A stretch of DNA of 64,000 nucleotides from Hemicentrotus pulcherrimus (lineage: Eukaryota > Echinodermata > Echinoidea > Camarodonta > Strongylocentrotidae): positions 51,635-115,634 of the forward strand of contig BEXV01000096.1 in the NCBI GenBank assembly GCA_003118195.1, given 5' to 3'. Both the position numbers and the translations under genes were made by a program. Below the pieces are notes generated by a model, which did no database searches, was not told where the DNA came from, and worked only from the letters and a program-made list of their open reading frames with translations. Shown here piece by piece: positions 23,367 through 35,156 of this stretch; position 1 is the stretch's first letter, and every line of letters starts with the position of its first letter.

Positions 23367-23400
<34 letters not shown>

Positions 23401-23417
23401 ATCAGTCTCTCTCTCGC
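23332..23417. repeat. (CT)n microsatellite
   Basis: A CT tract with CCCT interruptions over about 85 bases. The Ser/Leu-rich frames on both strands are repeat translations. Confidence 0.96.
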
Positions 23418-23945
23418 CTTCACCCTACACCCCCCTTTTAAATGTTTGAACCAATTTACCACAACATGATTAGATACCAGTGATCTAAATATATTTCTAC
23501 CTCTCAATTATTAAATACAAACGTGCAGATAAATAAACCTTTTAGCATGCTAAATTGTGAGTTATCTATTAAATGATAGATTTTTGTCGGCATACCAATC
23601 AAACTAAATAAATATTATGAGATTTAAAAATCCTCAGTGTTCAAGAAAAAATTGTGCAGGGTTTTACCTATTTTCCTTCATGCAATTTTGTGTAAGTTCC
23701 TTGAAAGTTCTCAATTGTAAATAAGAATGATAAAATGAATATTTAAAAGTAATGCCGTATTGGATTACATGAGTAGGTAGGTGTTCGGAGCTTTGAACAG
23801 TCTACTGGGAGATAAGGACGGTTCTTTCTTTAAATACCAGAGTAAATCTTCATCTTTGAGTGTCGGCGCGGTCAAGATTTGTTGCCATGGAAACAAAATC
23901 GTGAAGAAGTGACCAAAGCCTACGATCAATCCAGGATTGGGGTGT

Positions 23946-24278
23946 CGAGAGAGGGTGAGGAGGAGAAGAAGAGAGGAACGAATAGATAGAGTGAGAGGGA
24001 GAAGTGAAATCGAAATATTAAAAGAAAAAGAAAGGGAGAGGGAAGAGGGAGAGAGAACCATTGAGACAGAGAAAGAGAATGAGATAGATAGATATAAAAA
24101 AGGGTGAAAGTAAGAGACAAAATATAAAGATAAATAGAAAAAAAAATGGATAAATGGTTGGAATTTTAGAGAGAGAGAGGGGGAAGAGATATAGAGGGGA
24201 GATAAAGAGAGAAATTGATCGATCGAGAGAGAGAGAAAGCTTGTAAGGGAAAGAGAAAAATAGAGGGAGAGAGAGAAC
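23946..24278. repeat. Long GA-rich purine tract
   Basis: About 330 bases of GAGAG, GGGAG and GAAAG units broken by short AT stretches. The 174-codon minus-strand frame over it (23765-24289) is Ser/Leu/Phe-rich repeat translation and not a protein gene. Confidence 0.92.
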
Positions 24279-24376
24279 TTCAGCGCCATAAATGCTTGGA
24301 CATTACTTTCAAATCTGTTTCAGAGCTAGCTCTGTCATCAAGTTTAAGATGAAATAAGCCAAGAATACGCCTACGG

Positions 24377-24406
24377 TTTTTTTTTTTTTTGGGGGGGGGC
24401 GGGGGG
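24377..24406. repeat. T14-G9 homopolymer junction
   Basis: Fourteen T, nine G, one C and six G in a row. The G run could form a quadruplex and is also error-prone in sequencing. Confidence 0.95.
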
Positions 24407-24975
24407 AGCTGAAATAAGAAAAACGTGAAGCGATTTTGTATATTTGCTGGTGATAATTTTAAGGATTTGTATTTTTCGCGGTATCAAAATAAGGATTGCC
24501 GATGTCGCATGCTTGGGAATAATGAAACTGTCTGTATTTTCGTGTTTAGGATCAACCGATTTCTCAAATGGCGTTTCCATGTCTAGGTCTCAATCCCTTG
24601 CAATTGCTTTATTTTGGGTCATGACTTTTTGTGCTTGTGTTGATTATGTCTCTTGAAGGACATGGTAATTGTGAATATTAGAAACTACCTTTCGTTTGTG
24701 AACAATTTGGAGCGAGATAGTGATACTTCTAGTCAGAGTTCTTTTATTGTGTGGAGTACGAAACTTTTAAACGATATGAAGACAGGAGTGTGTGGTTTAC
24801 CCTATACTCTTCATAATTTGCGAGTCAGAATCAGTGCAGGCAAAATTTCAAACCAACACGGGGCACTGTCTTGTGAATGACGTTATAAACATTACTAGTC
24901 AAGTCGGCCATGATGCATGATCGATGAGTGTACATTCATTATGTTCATGAAAATGTGAAAGGAGCTTCAAATAGC

Positions 24976-25052
24976 GAAGAGCAAGGAGAAAGAGAGATAG
25001 GGGAGGAGGGAGAAACAGAGGGGGGGGGGGGAGAGAAAGTGAAAGAGGGAGA
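24976..25052. repeat. GA-rich tract with G12 run
   Basis: Purine-rich DNA containing a G run at 25020-25031. It is repeat sequence and does not code. Confidence 0.9.
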
Positions 25053-25059
25053 ATTGATC

Positions 25060-28000
25060 GTGACGTTTAATTTGGACAAGGAACGATATGATACACTGTA
25101 CATGAAGAAGTAATGATAAAATATTATGTATCATATCGATGGAGTTTATTAGGCAATTTAGTGGACGTGAGAAGAGGGAGGAGGATGGATAATTGGAGTG
25201 GAGTACCTAGGAAATATGAAGTGAAAGACAAGGAGTAGTTGAAAAGGGATTAGGAGAAAGGAAGAGAAATCTCGACTCGCGAGCAGTTAATCAGGCTGCC
25301 TCAGTCATCATTGATCTGACCAGGGTATGGCAATCATGAAAGAAATCGATAGAGAGTGTCAAAAGGGTTAATCGCTTTTTGGTTGGGATTGGATGTATGG
25401 CGTCAATGAGAGGCACTCCTAGTCCAGTTCATGTTAGTGTTATGTATCATAACATCACGTAGCATTCATAGCTTTTTTTACCAGACCCAACACATGGATG
25501 CGGGATGGAGAATATTTTTCAATCACAAAGGAAAATGATTGGAGATTGAAATTAAAAATACTAAGAATCCAACAGCCATTTTTAAATCAACACTGCAAGT
25601 CAGAGTATGCAGTCTTCCTATACACACTCAAAACATCCAATCAATACTTAATCGATATGGTTCTATTCCAAGATATTTTTCCTTTATAATAATGAAGGTG
25701 TATACGCATCAAGTGATGGCAACAACATTCAAGTGCCAAATAAAAACATCCAGTCAAGATATTCGATTTCACAATCAAACATGACAACTTACAGCACACA
25801 CAGCTGAATGTTGCATGTATCAAACTAATATTTTTGGTTTGCTCGACTTAAAGATGCCTGTTTTCCTAGACTAGATATCACATTCGACGAAAGGATGAAC
25901 CACGACAAAGACCTCCGTCGTGATCATTGACCTGGGCTACAGTCAGTCAGAAGGAGAGATGAATGAAAAGGTCATTGACAATCAGGAAAACTGACGGATC
26001 AAAAGAAAGCTATGATGGGGAGCATTCGGTGGTCGAGAACCACAATGGCGCCCATGAACAACCTTTTTTGTTTAGTTTTTATATCATGTGTATTATTGTT
26101 CGATTGAATTAGTATGCACATTATTTTAATATTATAGTTTTTTACATTCAACTCATTGATTTTTTCTTAAGATAAAAAAATATGCAAAATTCAGGATTTA
26201 AGTTTTTACGTTGAACATATGAATTGTGATTGCAGAAGTATTAACATTCAAGATTAGATAACTTATATAAAAAAAAAAGTTTGGACATATTTTCGTTAAT
26301 AATTTAAGGTCAATCGACATATAGGACTCAAATCCCGCTGCGTGCAAATTATGTCTCTTGTATCGTCTGCAGCAAAGACAAGTGGGAAGAGTTTCAGAGT
26401 GGTGCTAATAATATATTACATTATAGAAGCGCATCAAATTTCGTCTCTGCATGAGCTTCCAGTGTGGAGCTTATGATACACTGGCTTGTAACAGATGGAA
26501 ATAAAAACGTGAAAAGATTTGATTTTGCTTGTATAAGGTATAGTTTTAGATTTAGGTACATTTTTACTTTTAGATGCATCGATTATTTGTGCGTCTGTAT
26601 TTATCAAAGTTAGATTATAATTGTCATAAGAGAGAGCACTTATCAAAGCTTGCCATCAGCTATATCTTTTAATGGATTTTTAATGAAACTTCATCATAAG
26701 ATATATGGAAGTGTGTGATTTTATTGGAAACGAGCCCCAGTTCTTCATCTAATTTTTGTTTAAATATCTTTTTACTGACACATTTTGGAAGAGAATGTAT
26801 GTAACAATGTCAATTGTCGCCGTGGGTGATTGTCAAGATATAATATACGATTTTGAAACTAATTATTCAACTAGCACACAATTTAGTTCTGCCTAGCCTA
26901 TATAATTTGTGAATCTCATGGAAACCCATTAGTATATTATACACCTGATATACCTGCCTAAATCTTCGTGTTTCTTATCTGGTCGTTACTACACTATCAT
27001 CCCAGAAGAGATCTTCAATCTTAAGTATGCAATCTCCTCTTCTTCTACGATTACCTTGGATTTGTGTTTGATTCTGATCAAACTTTATAAAAGAAACAGT
27101 AGTCATATGCCTAGTATATAACAAATAGAAAACCGTGATTTGTGTCATGTATGTAGATTACGTGAGGTCTTTCTTCAATTTTTATTTTTATTAAGGATAT
27201 TTTCCCCGCGACAAAAAACTCCGTCATCGTTCATTTCCTTAATAAACGCGGGAAATTCGACTGAAAATTCGTTACTTCCAATATCATGTTACCTGTAACA
27301 TAGGAAAAACAACACGTGACCTAAAACTGGGAGAGTTCATTCACTTCGTCGTATTAGGAGAAGGGCTCTTTAATTGTACAGCTCGTATGTATGATGATAC
27401 AATGAATAAGATAATTAATACGAAATACACTCCCCATCTTTGTTATTCATGACACAAAGTTACCTCATGACATAGATTTGCAAAAATTACGTAAAATGGG
27501 AGCTTTCAAAATATTTATGAATCACTCTACTCACGTTGGCTAAACAAAGAGTCTACTCAATGAGTATAGTCCATCCATTCCTCTATACAAAGTTAATGTA
27601 TCCTGGTGGGTTGCGTTTATATTCAGGTATAAGGTGGTTCACGCCATAATTCATTACCACCTTTCCTTCTTTCATTGCTCGATGAAAAAAAAATCTTGAG
27701 GCAGATAGTCTTCAAAGATGTCTTTTATTCCTGTTTTCGCCCATGCCGTCAACCTCTTCTGGTCATTGTACGTTTCTGTGTTGGGCTTTGTTTTTTGACG
27801 CCTTGTGTACATGAATTCATCCATAATTTTAAAGCCAAAGAAAGTGTGGGCAGGGAGAAAGAGAAAATAGTTCATCTTGATCATGATTTGATTTGTGGTT
27901 TGTATGTCGCCAGTATGATGACGTGGTTTTATGCGTCTCTCCTCGCTTCATCAAGCATAGTCATGTCGATTAGACTTCATTGCATTAATACTAAAATTTG
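25060..28000. other. Unannotated noncoding stretch
   Basis: AT-rich DNA. The plus-strand frame at 27675-28007 (110 codons) has chance length and no motif. GCGGGAAA at 27248-27255 is another E2F-core copy. No gene is supported. Confidence 0.5.
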
Positions 28001-28010
28001 TCTTTAATTA

Positions 28011-28021
28011 CCCCCCCCCCC
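28011..28021. repeat. C11 homopolymer
   Basis: An uninterrupted run of 11 C. Confidence 0.97.
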
Positions 28022-28129
28022 TCAATCAACACCCATTTCTGTCCTTTAAAAATCCTCTGAATCTCGTACAGATGATAATAGTTATATTTAAATATTTTAA
28101 TAGTTCTTGTCGTCTTTGTCTTCTCACTC

Positions 28130-28270
28130 CTGACTCTCTCTCTCCCCCTCTCTCTCTCTGTCTCCATGTCTCTTTTCCTCTCTTTCTTCATTCTCCCTTT
28201 CGCTCACAGTTTATCCTCTCTCTCTCTCTCTCAATCTATATAAACTATCTACCTCTTTCTCCCATCTCTC
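28130..28270. repeat. CT-rich pyrimidine tract
   Basis: Several CT dinucleotide runs separated by short unique stretches. Confidence 0.9.
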
Positions 28271-29743
28271 TCCGTTCTTGCCTCTTCTCTACCAATCCGA
28301 TTTGAATCAGTTTCTAACCTGTTGATTAAAACACCTCCATAATAATAGATATTTGAATAAAAAAATCTTGATATTATTGCCTCCTTATAGCTATCGAAAA
28401 ACTGTATTAAATTGAACAACAAATACCTAATTCAACCGCAAACTTATTCCACAATACATTTTGCATAATAAAGCTTAACATTAGAAGTTTGTTTGACTGC
28501 ATTACTAATAAGAGAGCGACTTTGAATAACATTCCCAATGCAGCTGCCTTGTTTTCTTTGGTCAAAATTGATGCAATATCAAGCCGCAGGCCTCGTATCC
28601 AGAGATTTGGATTCTGGAAAGAAAATGTTGACTTGAAAATTGCAGTTTTTAAATTAAATGAAAAAAAGAGAACAGCACTACGAGAATAAACAATATTTTT
28701 AAAGATTTTGTTAAAATGTAGTTTTTCATTTGATAATGGGTGAGGTCATTGAGGCATGTAAGGACAACCTTTAAACAAAAACAAAAAACAAGGAGAAAAA
28801 ATAGGCTTGATATTTTCAGTTATTTTTTACCAAAGAATTTGGGGTCTTTATACTTTTCGTTTGAAGCATCTATACCTTTCCCTTCAAGCCAGCTAATATC
28901 ACGTATACAGGTAATAAGTATACAATTACATTTTCGAGCTCCAGGCCTGTTTTTGTTCCTTCGAAAACTACATCCGCAAATATTCTCTTAATTACATTAA
29001 ATCATCTTCCGAAGATGAGAGGTAGTATGGGCATTCAGCATGATAGTCTTGTAACCAGCTCACATAAAGCCTTTATTTGAATGGAAATAAAAAGGTCTTG
29101 AAATACAAGATAATTTTAGACGAATATCACTGACTAAAATTGGATTAATCAATTTTGTTTATTATTCTTTCTCTACAATAAAACAGAATCAATGATTTAA
29201 ATGACTTAATGGTCGCATTATTATTACAGAGTGAAAAGAAATCGAGTTCATTGTTCGAAGCCTCATTTCTCTCATGCCTTTAGCAAATCGGAAGACACGG
29301 GTAGCCTGCACGTGACTGGGTGGTGTTTATTAGTTGTGGACTAACGTTGGGGGTAAATTCTATTTAAAGGTTCGAATATGAAATAAAACAAAACGTTTGA
29401 TAAACAAACTTTTAATCCGACGTGTTTTTTTTTTCTTCAATTAGTTGGCTTAGATTTTCTCCATTTCCGAGACATTTAAATGCAGAATCGAATACTTTGA
29501 CTGTATTTCCGAAATCGCACAATACTTAGTTTGTTTGAATCGGTGTTTTTTTCTTCAGTGTCGCAATGTCATTATCAAAGGCATCATTTCGAATTTGTTT
29601 ATTTTTACGAGCCCCTTTGTGAAATAATATATATATGCGTTACAGAATGTGGCTCATTACTGTCAATAGTGAAGGCAGAGAAAGTGTCAATGAATGCACA
29701 AACAGATTCTTAAACCTTTGTCCTAATTTGATTTGATCTATAG

Positions 29744-29804
29744 AACCTTTAAGAAGAGAGCTTTTGCTCGTCTACTGCTGCATGGACTCCACTCTGCCTA
29801 CGAG
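29744..29804 (+). CDS. Candidate internal exon, 61 bp (hypothetical)
   Basis: The block follows the acceptor-like GATTTGATCTATAG and ends at CTACGAG|GTGCGT, a fair donor. In frame 2 (one base completing a previous codon) it encodes TFKKRAFARLLLHGLHSAYE and exits in phase 0. That is the phase needed to join the block at 30113-30189, about 310 bases downstream. Frame 1 has an immediate stop and frame 3 is also open. The peptide is basic and amphipathic and I do not recognise it. GTGCGT is a less common donor. The frame also reads through to 29927, so it could be a chance open frame. Confidence 0.2.
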
Positions 29805-30112
29805 GTGCGTATCGATTCACGAATTGAGTTACATACACCTTGCCAAACTCAATTGCTGCTATCCCAAATTGCAACCCGAGGGTCTTTTAATAATTCACCC
29901 CCGCTCATTGCCAGCCTGAATTGCTAAGGCAGTCTGTGTTGTATAGTCAAAGTGATGCTCTTAAGAAGATATTAACAAGTGGATATGAGTGAAGAATAGA
30001 ATAATAAATCATGTATCAAAGAGGTTTTTATTTGACAGCTGATTGGGTAATCATCTCTTAATCCTCCTCCGCATGTAAAGGTTGGCTTCTTAAGTTCATT
30101 TTTTTTCTTTAG

Positions 30113-30189
30113 TGTTTTCGCCTCACGAACGCCGCGAGAGTAAACGATGTAGAGGTTTGTGAACCCTGGGTTTCTAATCATTTCCCCAG
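30113..30189 (+). CDS. Candidate internal exon, 77 bp (hypothetical)
   Basis: This is the best splice-flanked block on the plus strand. It is preceded by a long pyrimidine tract ending TTTTTTTTCTTTAG and followed by the near-ideal donor TCCCCAG|GTAAGC. Only one of its three frames is open. It encodes 25 residues beginning CFRLTNAARV and ending WVSNHFP, with two cysteines, entering in phase 0 and leaving two bases (AG) over. The block has six CpGs in 77 bases and is richer in GC than its flanks. It is phase-compatible with the block at 29744-29804 and with the terminal block at 47233-47467, though the latter would need a 17-kb intron. I do not recognise the peptide. Splice signals of this quality can co-occur by chance in 64 kb. 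Confidence 0.3.
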
Positions 30190-30199
30190 GTAAGCATGC

Positions 30200-31590
30200 A
30201 GTTTGCCATGAATACAATTCTGTGATATTCGTGGTCTTCCGTCATCATAAGATGTTGAAGTAGTAAAAGCAAGCGACATTGATCGATACCTATGCGATTT
30301 AGATATGTATAAGTGAATTATAAAACACGATTCTCCAGAAAGACTGAATGAGTGAAGAAATTATTATTCAATGGAAAGAAATGGGCAAAAAACAAAAAGA
30401 GAATACGACACTCAAATATTTTCTTCTTACAACCGAATTCTTTATTGTAAGGGAAGAGAGGGTAAAAATGATGAAGATGGATTTTGTGCATAAATGAGCG
30501 AGAAGGGGGGNAAAGGATGATTAGTTTTTTTAAAACTTTATTATGCACCCATACATGTAAACAAATAGCAGCAAGATTATTATTTCCGTTCTTGTTTTTA
30601 TTTGTTGTATCTTTCATTTTGTTTTTGTTTCAATGATTAATTCACCTTTTCATTTACATCTGTTACATGCCTATTATAAAATATACAAACTGTCATATAT
30701 TTTATATTATTGCATGTGTAAACGGGTCTGCATGCATACATGCAAATGTCCATGCCTATTAAAGGTAAAGATTAGTTATGGTCATGCGATTGCATTGTGA
30801 AAGAAACGTTGTGGAATCGATTAGAAAAGGTTGATCATCTAGCATCTGGCATCTGCAAGGTTCTGGAATCATCAAAATGATAAGAAATTTGGCCCATTCT
30901 TTGTAAAGTTATAGAAGCACTATACACAGAAAGGTGTATATGGGACTACCCTTTATCTCTCACAGACCATGAGAGAAACAAATTTATCAAATATATGAAT
31001 TAGAAGGCGGTTTCTCGGCAAATTTTTTATCATCATGTATTAGTCAAAACATATTTTTTCATATGAATGGTAATGAGAGCTTCCATTTCATTTTTTTAAA
31101 TTGGGGCGTTTCCAGTACTGGTCTTTACCTTTAAATAAAAGTATTAAATACAGAAAATAATGAAATAAAAGGAGCCTTTTCCCTTTTTCATGTCCAAAAC
31201 TTGAAAGCTTCCGACAAAGGCGCTGGTAGCACAGATGATTAAACCGGCATTCATTGAGGTATTTATACTAATTAATCACAAGGATTCGTGTCATTAGAAA
31301 ATGAAATTATATCGGTTTGTTATCAGTCCCCAATGGCGGACGATTGATTAAGCCTCAGTCAAGCAGATAGAATCTGTTGTAATTATGAATGGCGGTATCA
31401 AGTATGGATGCTTGTCTAGGCTTGACTGGATAGGCATGAAACTATGACGATAACGATAGGAAATTACTCCTGAAATCCATCGAGAAAGGAGAGAGGGGTA
31501 ACAGTGATGATTACAATTACAAGATTAAATCGAGATGGTGTAAATTCCAACAAATCAGCTCCTGTTTAGTGAATAATAGTACAAGTAATA
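30200..31590. other. Unannotated noncoding stretch with a single N
   Basis: AT-rich DNA. One N at 30511 follows a G6 run and is probably a homopolymer ambiguity. A tRNA-A-box-like word lies at 31220-31235, but no convincing B box follows. No gene is supported. Confidence 0.5.
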
Positions 31591-31617
31591 GTGATGATAG
31601 TGATAATAATAATGATG
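31591..31617. repeat. (TAA)n/(TGA)n array, left of gap
   Basis: A mixed GATGAT/AATAAT trinucleotide array ends abruptly at the assembly gap. Confidence 0.9.
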
Positions 31618-31975
31618 NNNNNNNNNNNNNNNNNNNNNNNNNNNNNNNNNNNNNNNNNNNNNNNNNNNNNNNNNNNNNNNNNNNNNNNNNNNNNNNNNNN
31701 NNNNNNNNNNNNNNNNNNNNNNNNNNNNNNNNNNNNNNNNNNNNNNNNNNNNNNNNNNNNNNNNNNNNNNNNNNNNNNNNNNNNNNNNNNNNNNNNNNNN
31801 NNNNNNNNNNNNNNNNNNNNNNNNNNNNNNNNNNNNNNNNNNNNNNNNNNNNNNNNNNNNNNNNNNNNNNNNNNNNNNNNNNNNNNNNNNNNNNNNNNNN
31901 NNNNNNNNNNNNNNNNNNNNNNNNNNNNNNNNNNNNNNNNNNNNNNNNNNNNNNNNNNNNNNNNNNNNNNNNNNN
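31618..31975. other. Assembly gap (358 N)
   Basis: 358 unknown bases are flanked on both sides by (TAA)n-type repeats, so the gap is most simply an unassembled microsatellite. Apparent reading frames across it are meaningless. Confidence 0.99.
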
Positions 31976-31976
31976 T

Positions 31977-31977
31977 G

Positions 31978-32043
<66 letters not shown>

Positions 32044-32061
32044 GGCCTATAATAATAATGA
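31977..32061. repeat. (TAA)n array, right of gap
   Basis: About 20 TAA units, with TAGGCCTA embedded at 32042-32049. Confidence 0.96.
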
Positions 32062-32390
32062 CGATAATAATGAGGGATTGTTTTTCCATTATCAAGTGAC
32101 TTGTGATAGATACTAATGATGAATTTGAGGGTGATTTTTCTGTGGTGTGTGTAAGTTATCACAAGCGTCTTCCTACATTTCTTGATTATTGTTGTATGCA
32201 TTAAAATCACATTTTAATTTGTGGCTTTTCGTGTACGACATTTCATGGAATGGTCAATTATTGCTATGGAGTCTGTCTTAGTGATAGCTGAAGTATTGTG
32301 TATATACATCGTCATTTACAAACCGATGATTTAATATACATGAAGATACGGGCTTAAGAAACGATTTGAAAAAGAACAATCAGCAAATAG

Positions 32391-32435
<45 letters not shown>

Positions 32436-32453
32436 TTAATAATATTAATAATA
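32391..32453. repeat. (TAA)n microsatellite
   Basis: About 17 TAA units followed by TATTAA variants. No L2-type GCGC motif is attached, so this looks like a simple repeat and not a retrotransposon tail. Confidence 0.96.
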
Positions 32454-32459
32454 AAAATG

Positions 32460-33060
32460 CTAATATGGTCATTAAAATGGCGCATCTACTATACAATACC
32501 TCGCTTTATAAACTATCACAATATTATCCCGCCTTTAGCCGAACAGCCGTATTAATGTGCTTCTTCCTACCGACATGACATGGTATCCATTTACTTCACC
32601 TGGGTCGAGTGTGGCTTTTGTTGATTAATGTCATAGTAAGGGACATTAATGATGTAGTGCTTGTTCAGTGTCCGGTGACGTATCAACTAGTCCATGATAC
32701 TTATTTTTTTTTTATATTCTTTTCTTAATCTAAGAAAAGGCAGAGGCCTTAAATGGTCATCCCTCCCCCTTTTCAATATACACTTGATTATGATCAAACG
32801 CGTGCCCCTAACCATTTTCTTGATAATAACGGTACAATTATAACCACAACATGCACACATGGTAAACACGTTTATGCTATCAATATTTAAGTACATTAGC
32901 CCACATTATGATGTGTTACTCGATCGTATAGGAAGGGGTCTCTTCTCGTCGGTTCCTTTGATGTATTTTTTTATCGGGCTTATTCTAATCGGCAATAAAG
33001 CCGAACTTTTACATTATTCAGAGGGTGATAAGGCACGTTGATGTGCAATATTACTTAACT
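32460..33060. other. Unannotated noncoding stretch
   Basis: AT-rich DNA with nothing supportable. A miR-124-seed-like word near 33030 was examined and rejected. Confidence 0.5.
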
Positions 33061-33063
33061 ATT

Positions 33064-33084
33064 GGGGGGGGGGGGAAAAAAAAA
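33064..33084. repeat. G12-A9 homopolymer junction
   Basis: Twelve G followed by nine A, error-prone and potentially quadruplex-forming. Confidence 0.95.
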
Positions 33085-33210
33085 CGATGCATCGATTTCA
33101 GTTTCTTGCCTTAAATGATGTTTGAAAGCAACACAAGTTACTTCATCTTTTCTTAACTCCTTTACATTTAGGATATCTTGACAAAGAGGCGGGAGCGGGT
33201 GAATTGGAAC

Positions 33211-33301
33211 GTGAGAGAGAGAGAGAGAGAGAGAGGGAGGGAGAGAGGGACGGGGAGAGAGGGAGAGAGAGAAAGAGAGAGAGAGGGGGGGAGAGAGAGA
33301 A

Positions 33302-33348
<47 letters not shown>

Positions 33349-33385
33349 GGGGAGGATAGGTGGAGAGAGACAGGGGAAAGAGCGG
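33211..33385. repeat. Long (GA)n purine tract, part 1
   Basis: About 175 bases of nearly pure GA/GGGA sequence. The overlapping Ser/Leu/Pro-rich minus-strand frames (33055-33404) are its translations. Confidence 0.95.
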
Positions 33386-33450
33386 GACAGTACCAAATGG
33401 GCAATGATGACTTAGAGATAACTAGAAATGAGAATTATGTAGTGACCTGT

Positions 33451-33703
33451 GAGATGGAGAGGGAGAGAGAGAGAGAGAGAGAGAAAGGGAGAGAGAAGGA
33501 GAGAAACAGGGAGAACTGAGGAAAAGAAAAACAATACAGATAGCATGAGAAAAAGGGAAAGAGCCAAAAAGACAAAAAGGAGAGACACAGGGAGAAAAGG
33601 AGAAAGAAGTTAAACAATATATAAGGGAGAAAGAAAGAGAGAAAGAACGATGAGAGAAATACAGAATAAAAAGAGAGGGAGAACAAAAATGGCAGGGGGG
33701 GGG
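33451..33703. repeat. Long GA-rich purine tract, part 2
   Basis: About 250 purine-rich bases, beginning as pure GA and decaying into GAAA/GGAG mixtures, with a G9 run near 33695-33703. The two Ser/Phe-rich minus-strand frames over it are repeat translations. Confidence 0.93.
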
Positions 33704-33709
33704 TTCTTG

Positions 33710-34710
33710 ACCCTTCATACACCCCTTTCATCCATCGTGTAATACAAGTAAAGCAAAATAGGTTGATGCATATGATTATATTTGACACACTTGTATAGCT
33801 TTCAAAGCAAGGAACACAAAATCAATAACATGTTTAAAGGGCCTTCTACCATGACCCACTTCTTTATCATATTATTTCATTGTGAAATTTCTGAGAATCA
33901 CTTATCATTTTTCTTTAAATGGTCGAATAAATTCGATTAGAAGCTGAATTAATAAAACCTACACATAGTCCACGAATTTGCATTTAATTAAGAGATTTTC
34001 CCAGAATTATAACTACACCTGTGTTTCACCCATGTCAAAAAGAGTATAGTAAATAAATGAAAAATAAATAAATAAATGAATAAAAGTAAACAGAAAAAAG
34101 TAAACACCAAATATATACTTGAAAAATTGCAAATATAAGACAATACTTCCTATTTCAGAGACTCGTTCACTACGTTAAAGAACATCATATTGATGTATGT
34201 TTAGGTATGATCAGAAAAGGACGGAGTGGCATAATTTGTATTTCACAATGATCATGATAATAATGATAACGATGTATTCGATTGTTAGCACAAGGTGCGA
34301 AAGTGAAGGTATCAGTAGGTCATTTGGGAATAAAGTAACAGCTGAATGTGTCAGAATATCAGTGGGACATGTCTGATATGTAATTAGGGCTGGTACCCGA
34401 GTGCACTTTACGTCTTATAACTCTCTCCGGGAATAAACCAATGCGATAGATACCTGAGATGAATAGTGGTGTTCATTCTGACAATCGTATCTACAAATTC
34501 TAACCCAGTCGAGCTACTATAACATAATTTAAAAGTTCTTAATTCCCATTTGCAAAAGTTAAATGGACTATGTTTTTGACACATAATAGTTGGCTTATTG
34601 AAAGAAAATGAGAGAAAAACACTTTGACATTGAAACGAATTATTTTAAAGCATGTAATTGTCTAGCCTTTAAAAAATAATTAGTATTGTAATTCAATATT
34701 TCTGGTCATG
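33710..34710. other. Unannotated noncoding stretch
   Basis: AT-rich DNA with a short (AAAT)n run at 34051-34083. No gene is visible. Confidence 0.55.
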
Positions 34711-34721
34711 TCATGAAAACA

Positions 34722-34742
34722 CCCCCTCTCTGTCTCTCTCTG

Positions 34743-34773
<31 letters not shown>

Positions 34774-35060
34774 CTCTGTCTCTCTTTCTCTTTCTCTTTC
34801 TCTTTCTATCTCTGTCTCTCTTTCTCTTCCTCTCTCTATCTCCGTATCTCCCACCTCTCTCTCTCTATCTATCCCCATTATTCGTATCAACTTTCCTCTG
34901 TCTTTGTCTTTTTCTTCCGACATGTATATCTTTCGGTACTATGTCTATTTGCTTTCTCCCGTCCTCCCTCTTTCTCTCTCTCTCTCTCTCCCGTCCCCCC
35001 CCCCTCTCTCTCTCTCCCTCTGTATCTGTATCTGTCGGTTTCTCACCCACCACCTCGGCA
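34722..35060. repeat. Long CT/CTGT-rich pyrimidine tract
   Basis: About 340 bases of CT, CTGT and CTTT units. They are broken by a non-repetitive island at about 34880-34960. The 196-codon plus-strand frame (34713-35303), the longest gap-free frame in the window, is mostly this tract and is Ser/Leu/Phe repeat in its first two thirds. Its last 70 codons are non-repetitive but unrecognised. Confidence 0.93.
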
Positions 35061-35134
35061 ATCCATTCCCTATCTCCTAAGTCACCGTCAGCTAACCTTT
35101 TTATAGCGATTGGTTCGTCACCGCCTTCTCTCTA

Positions 35135-35156
35135 CCTCCTCCTCCTCCTCCTCCTA
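35135..35156. repeat. (CCT)7 microsatellite
   Basis: Seven CCT units. Confidence 0.95.

Noticed and set aside
23765..24289. 174-codon minus-strand frame
   Set aside because: Low-complexity translation of a GA tract.
31213..31300. tRNA-like A box (TAGCACAGATGA), possible SINE head
   Set aside because: No B box at normal spacing and no cloverleaf could be folded by eye.
31517..32210. Frames of up to 214 codons across the gap
   Set aside because: They consist mostly of unknown bases and (TAA)n/(TTA)n translation.
33022..33045. TAAGGCACG, resembling the miR-124 start
   Set aside because: Only the first nine bases match and no hairpin partner lies within 100 bases either side.
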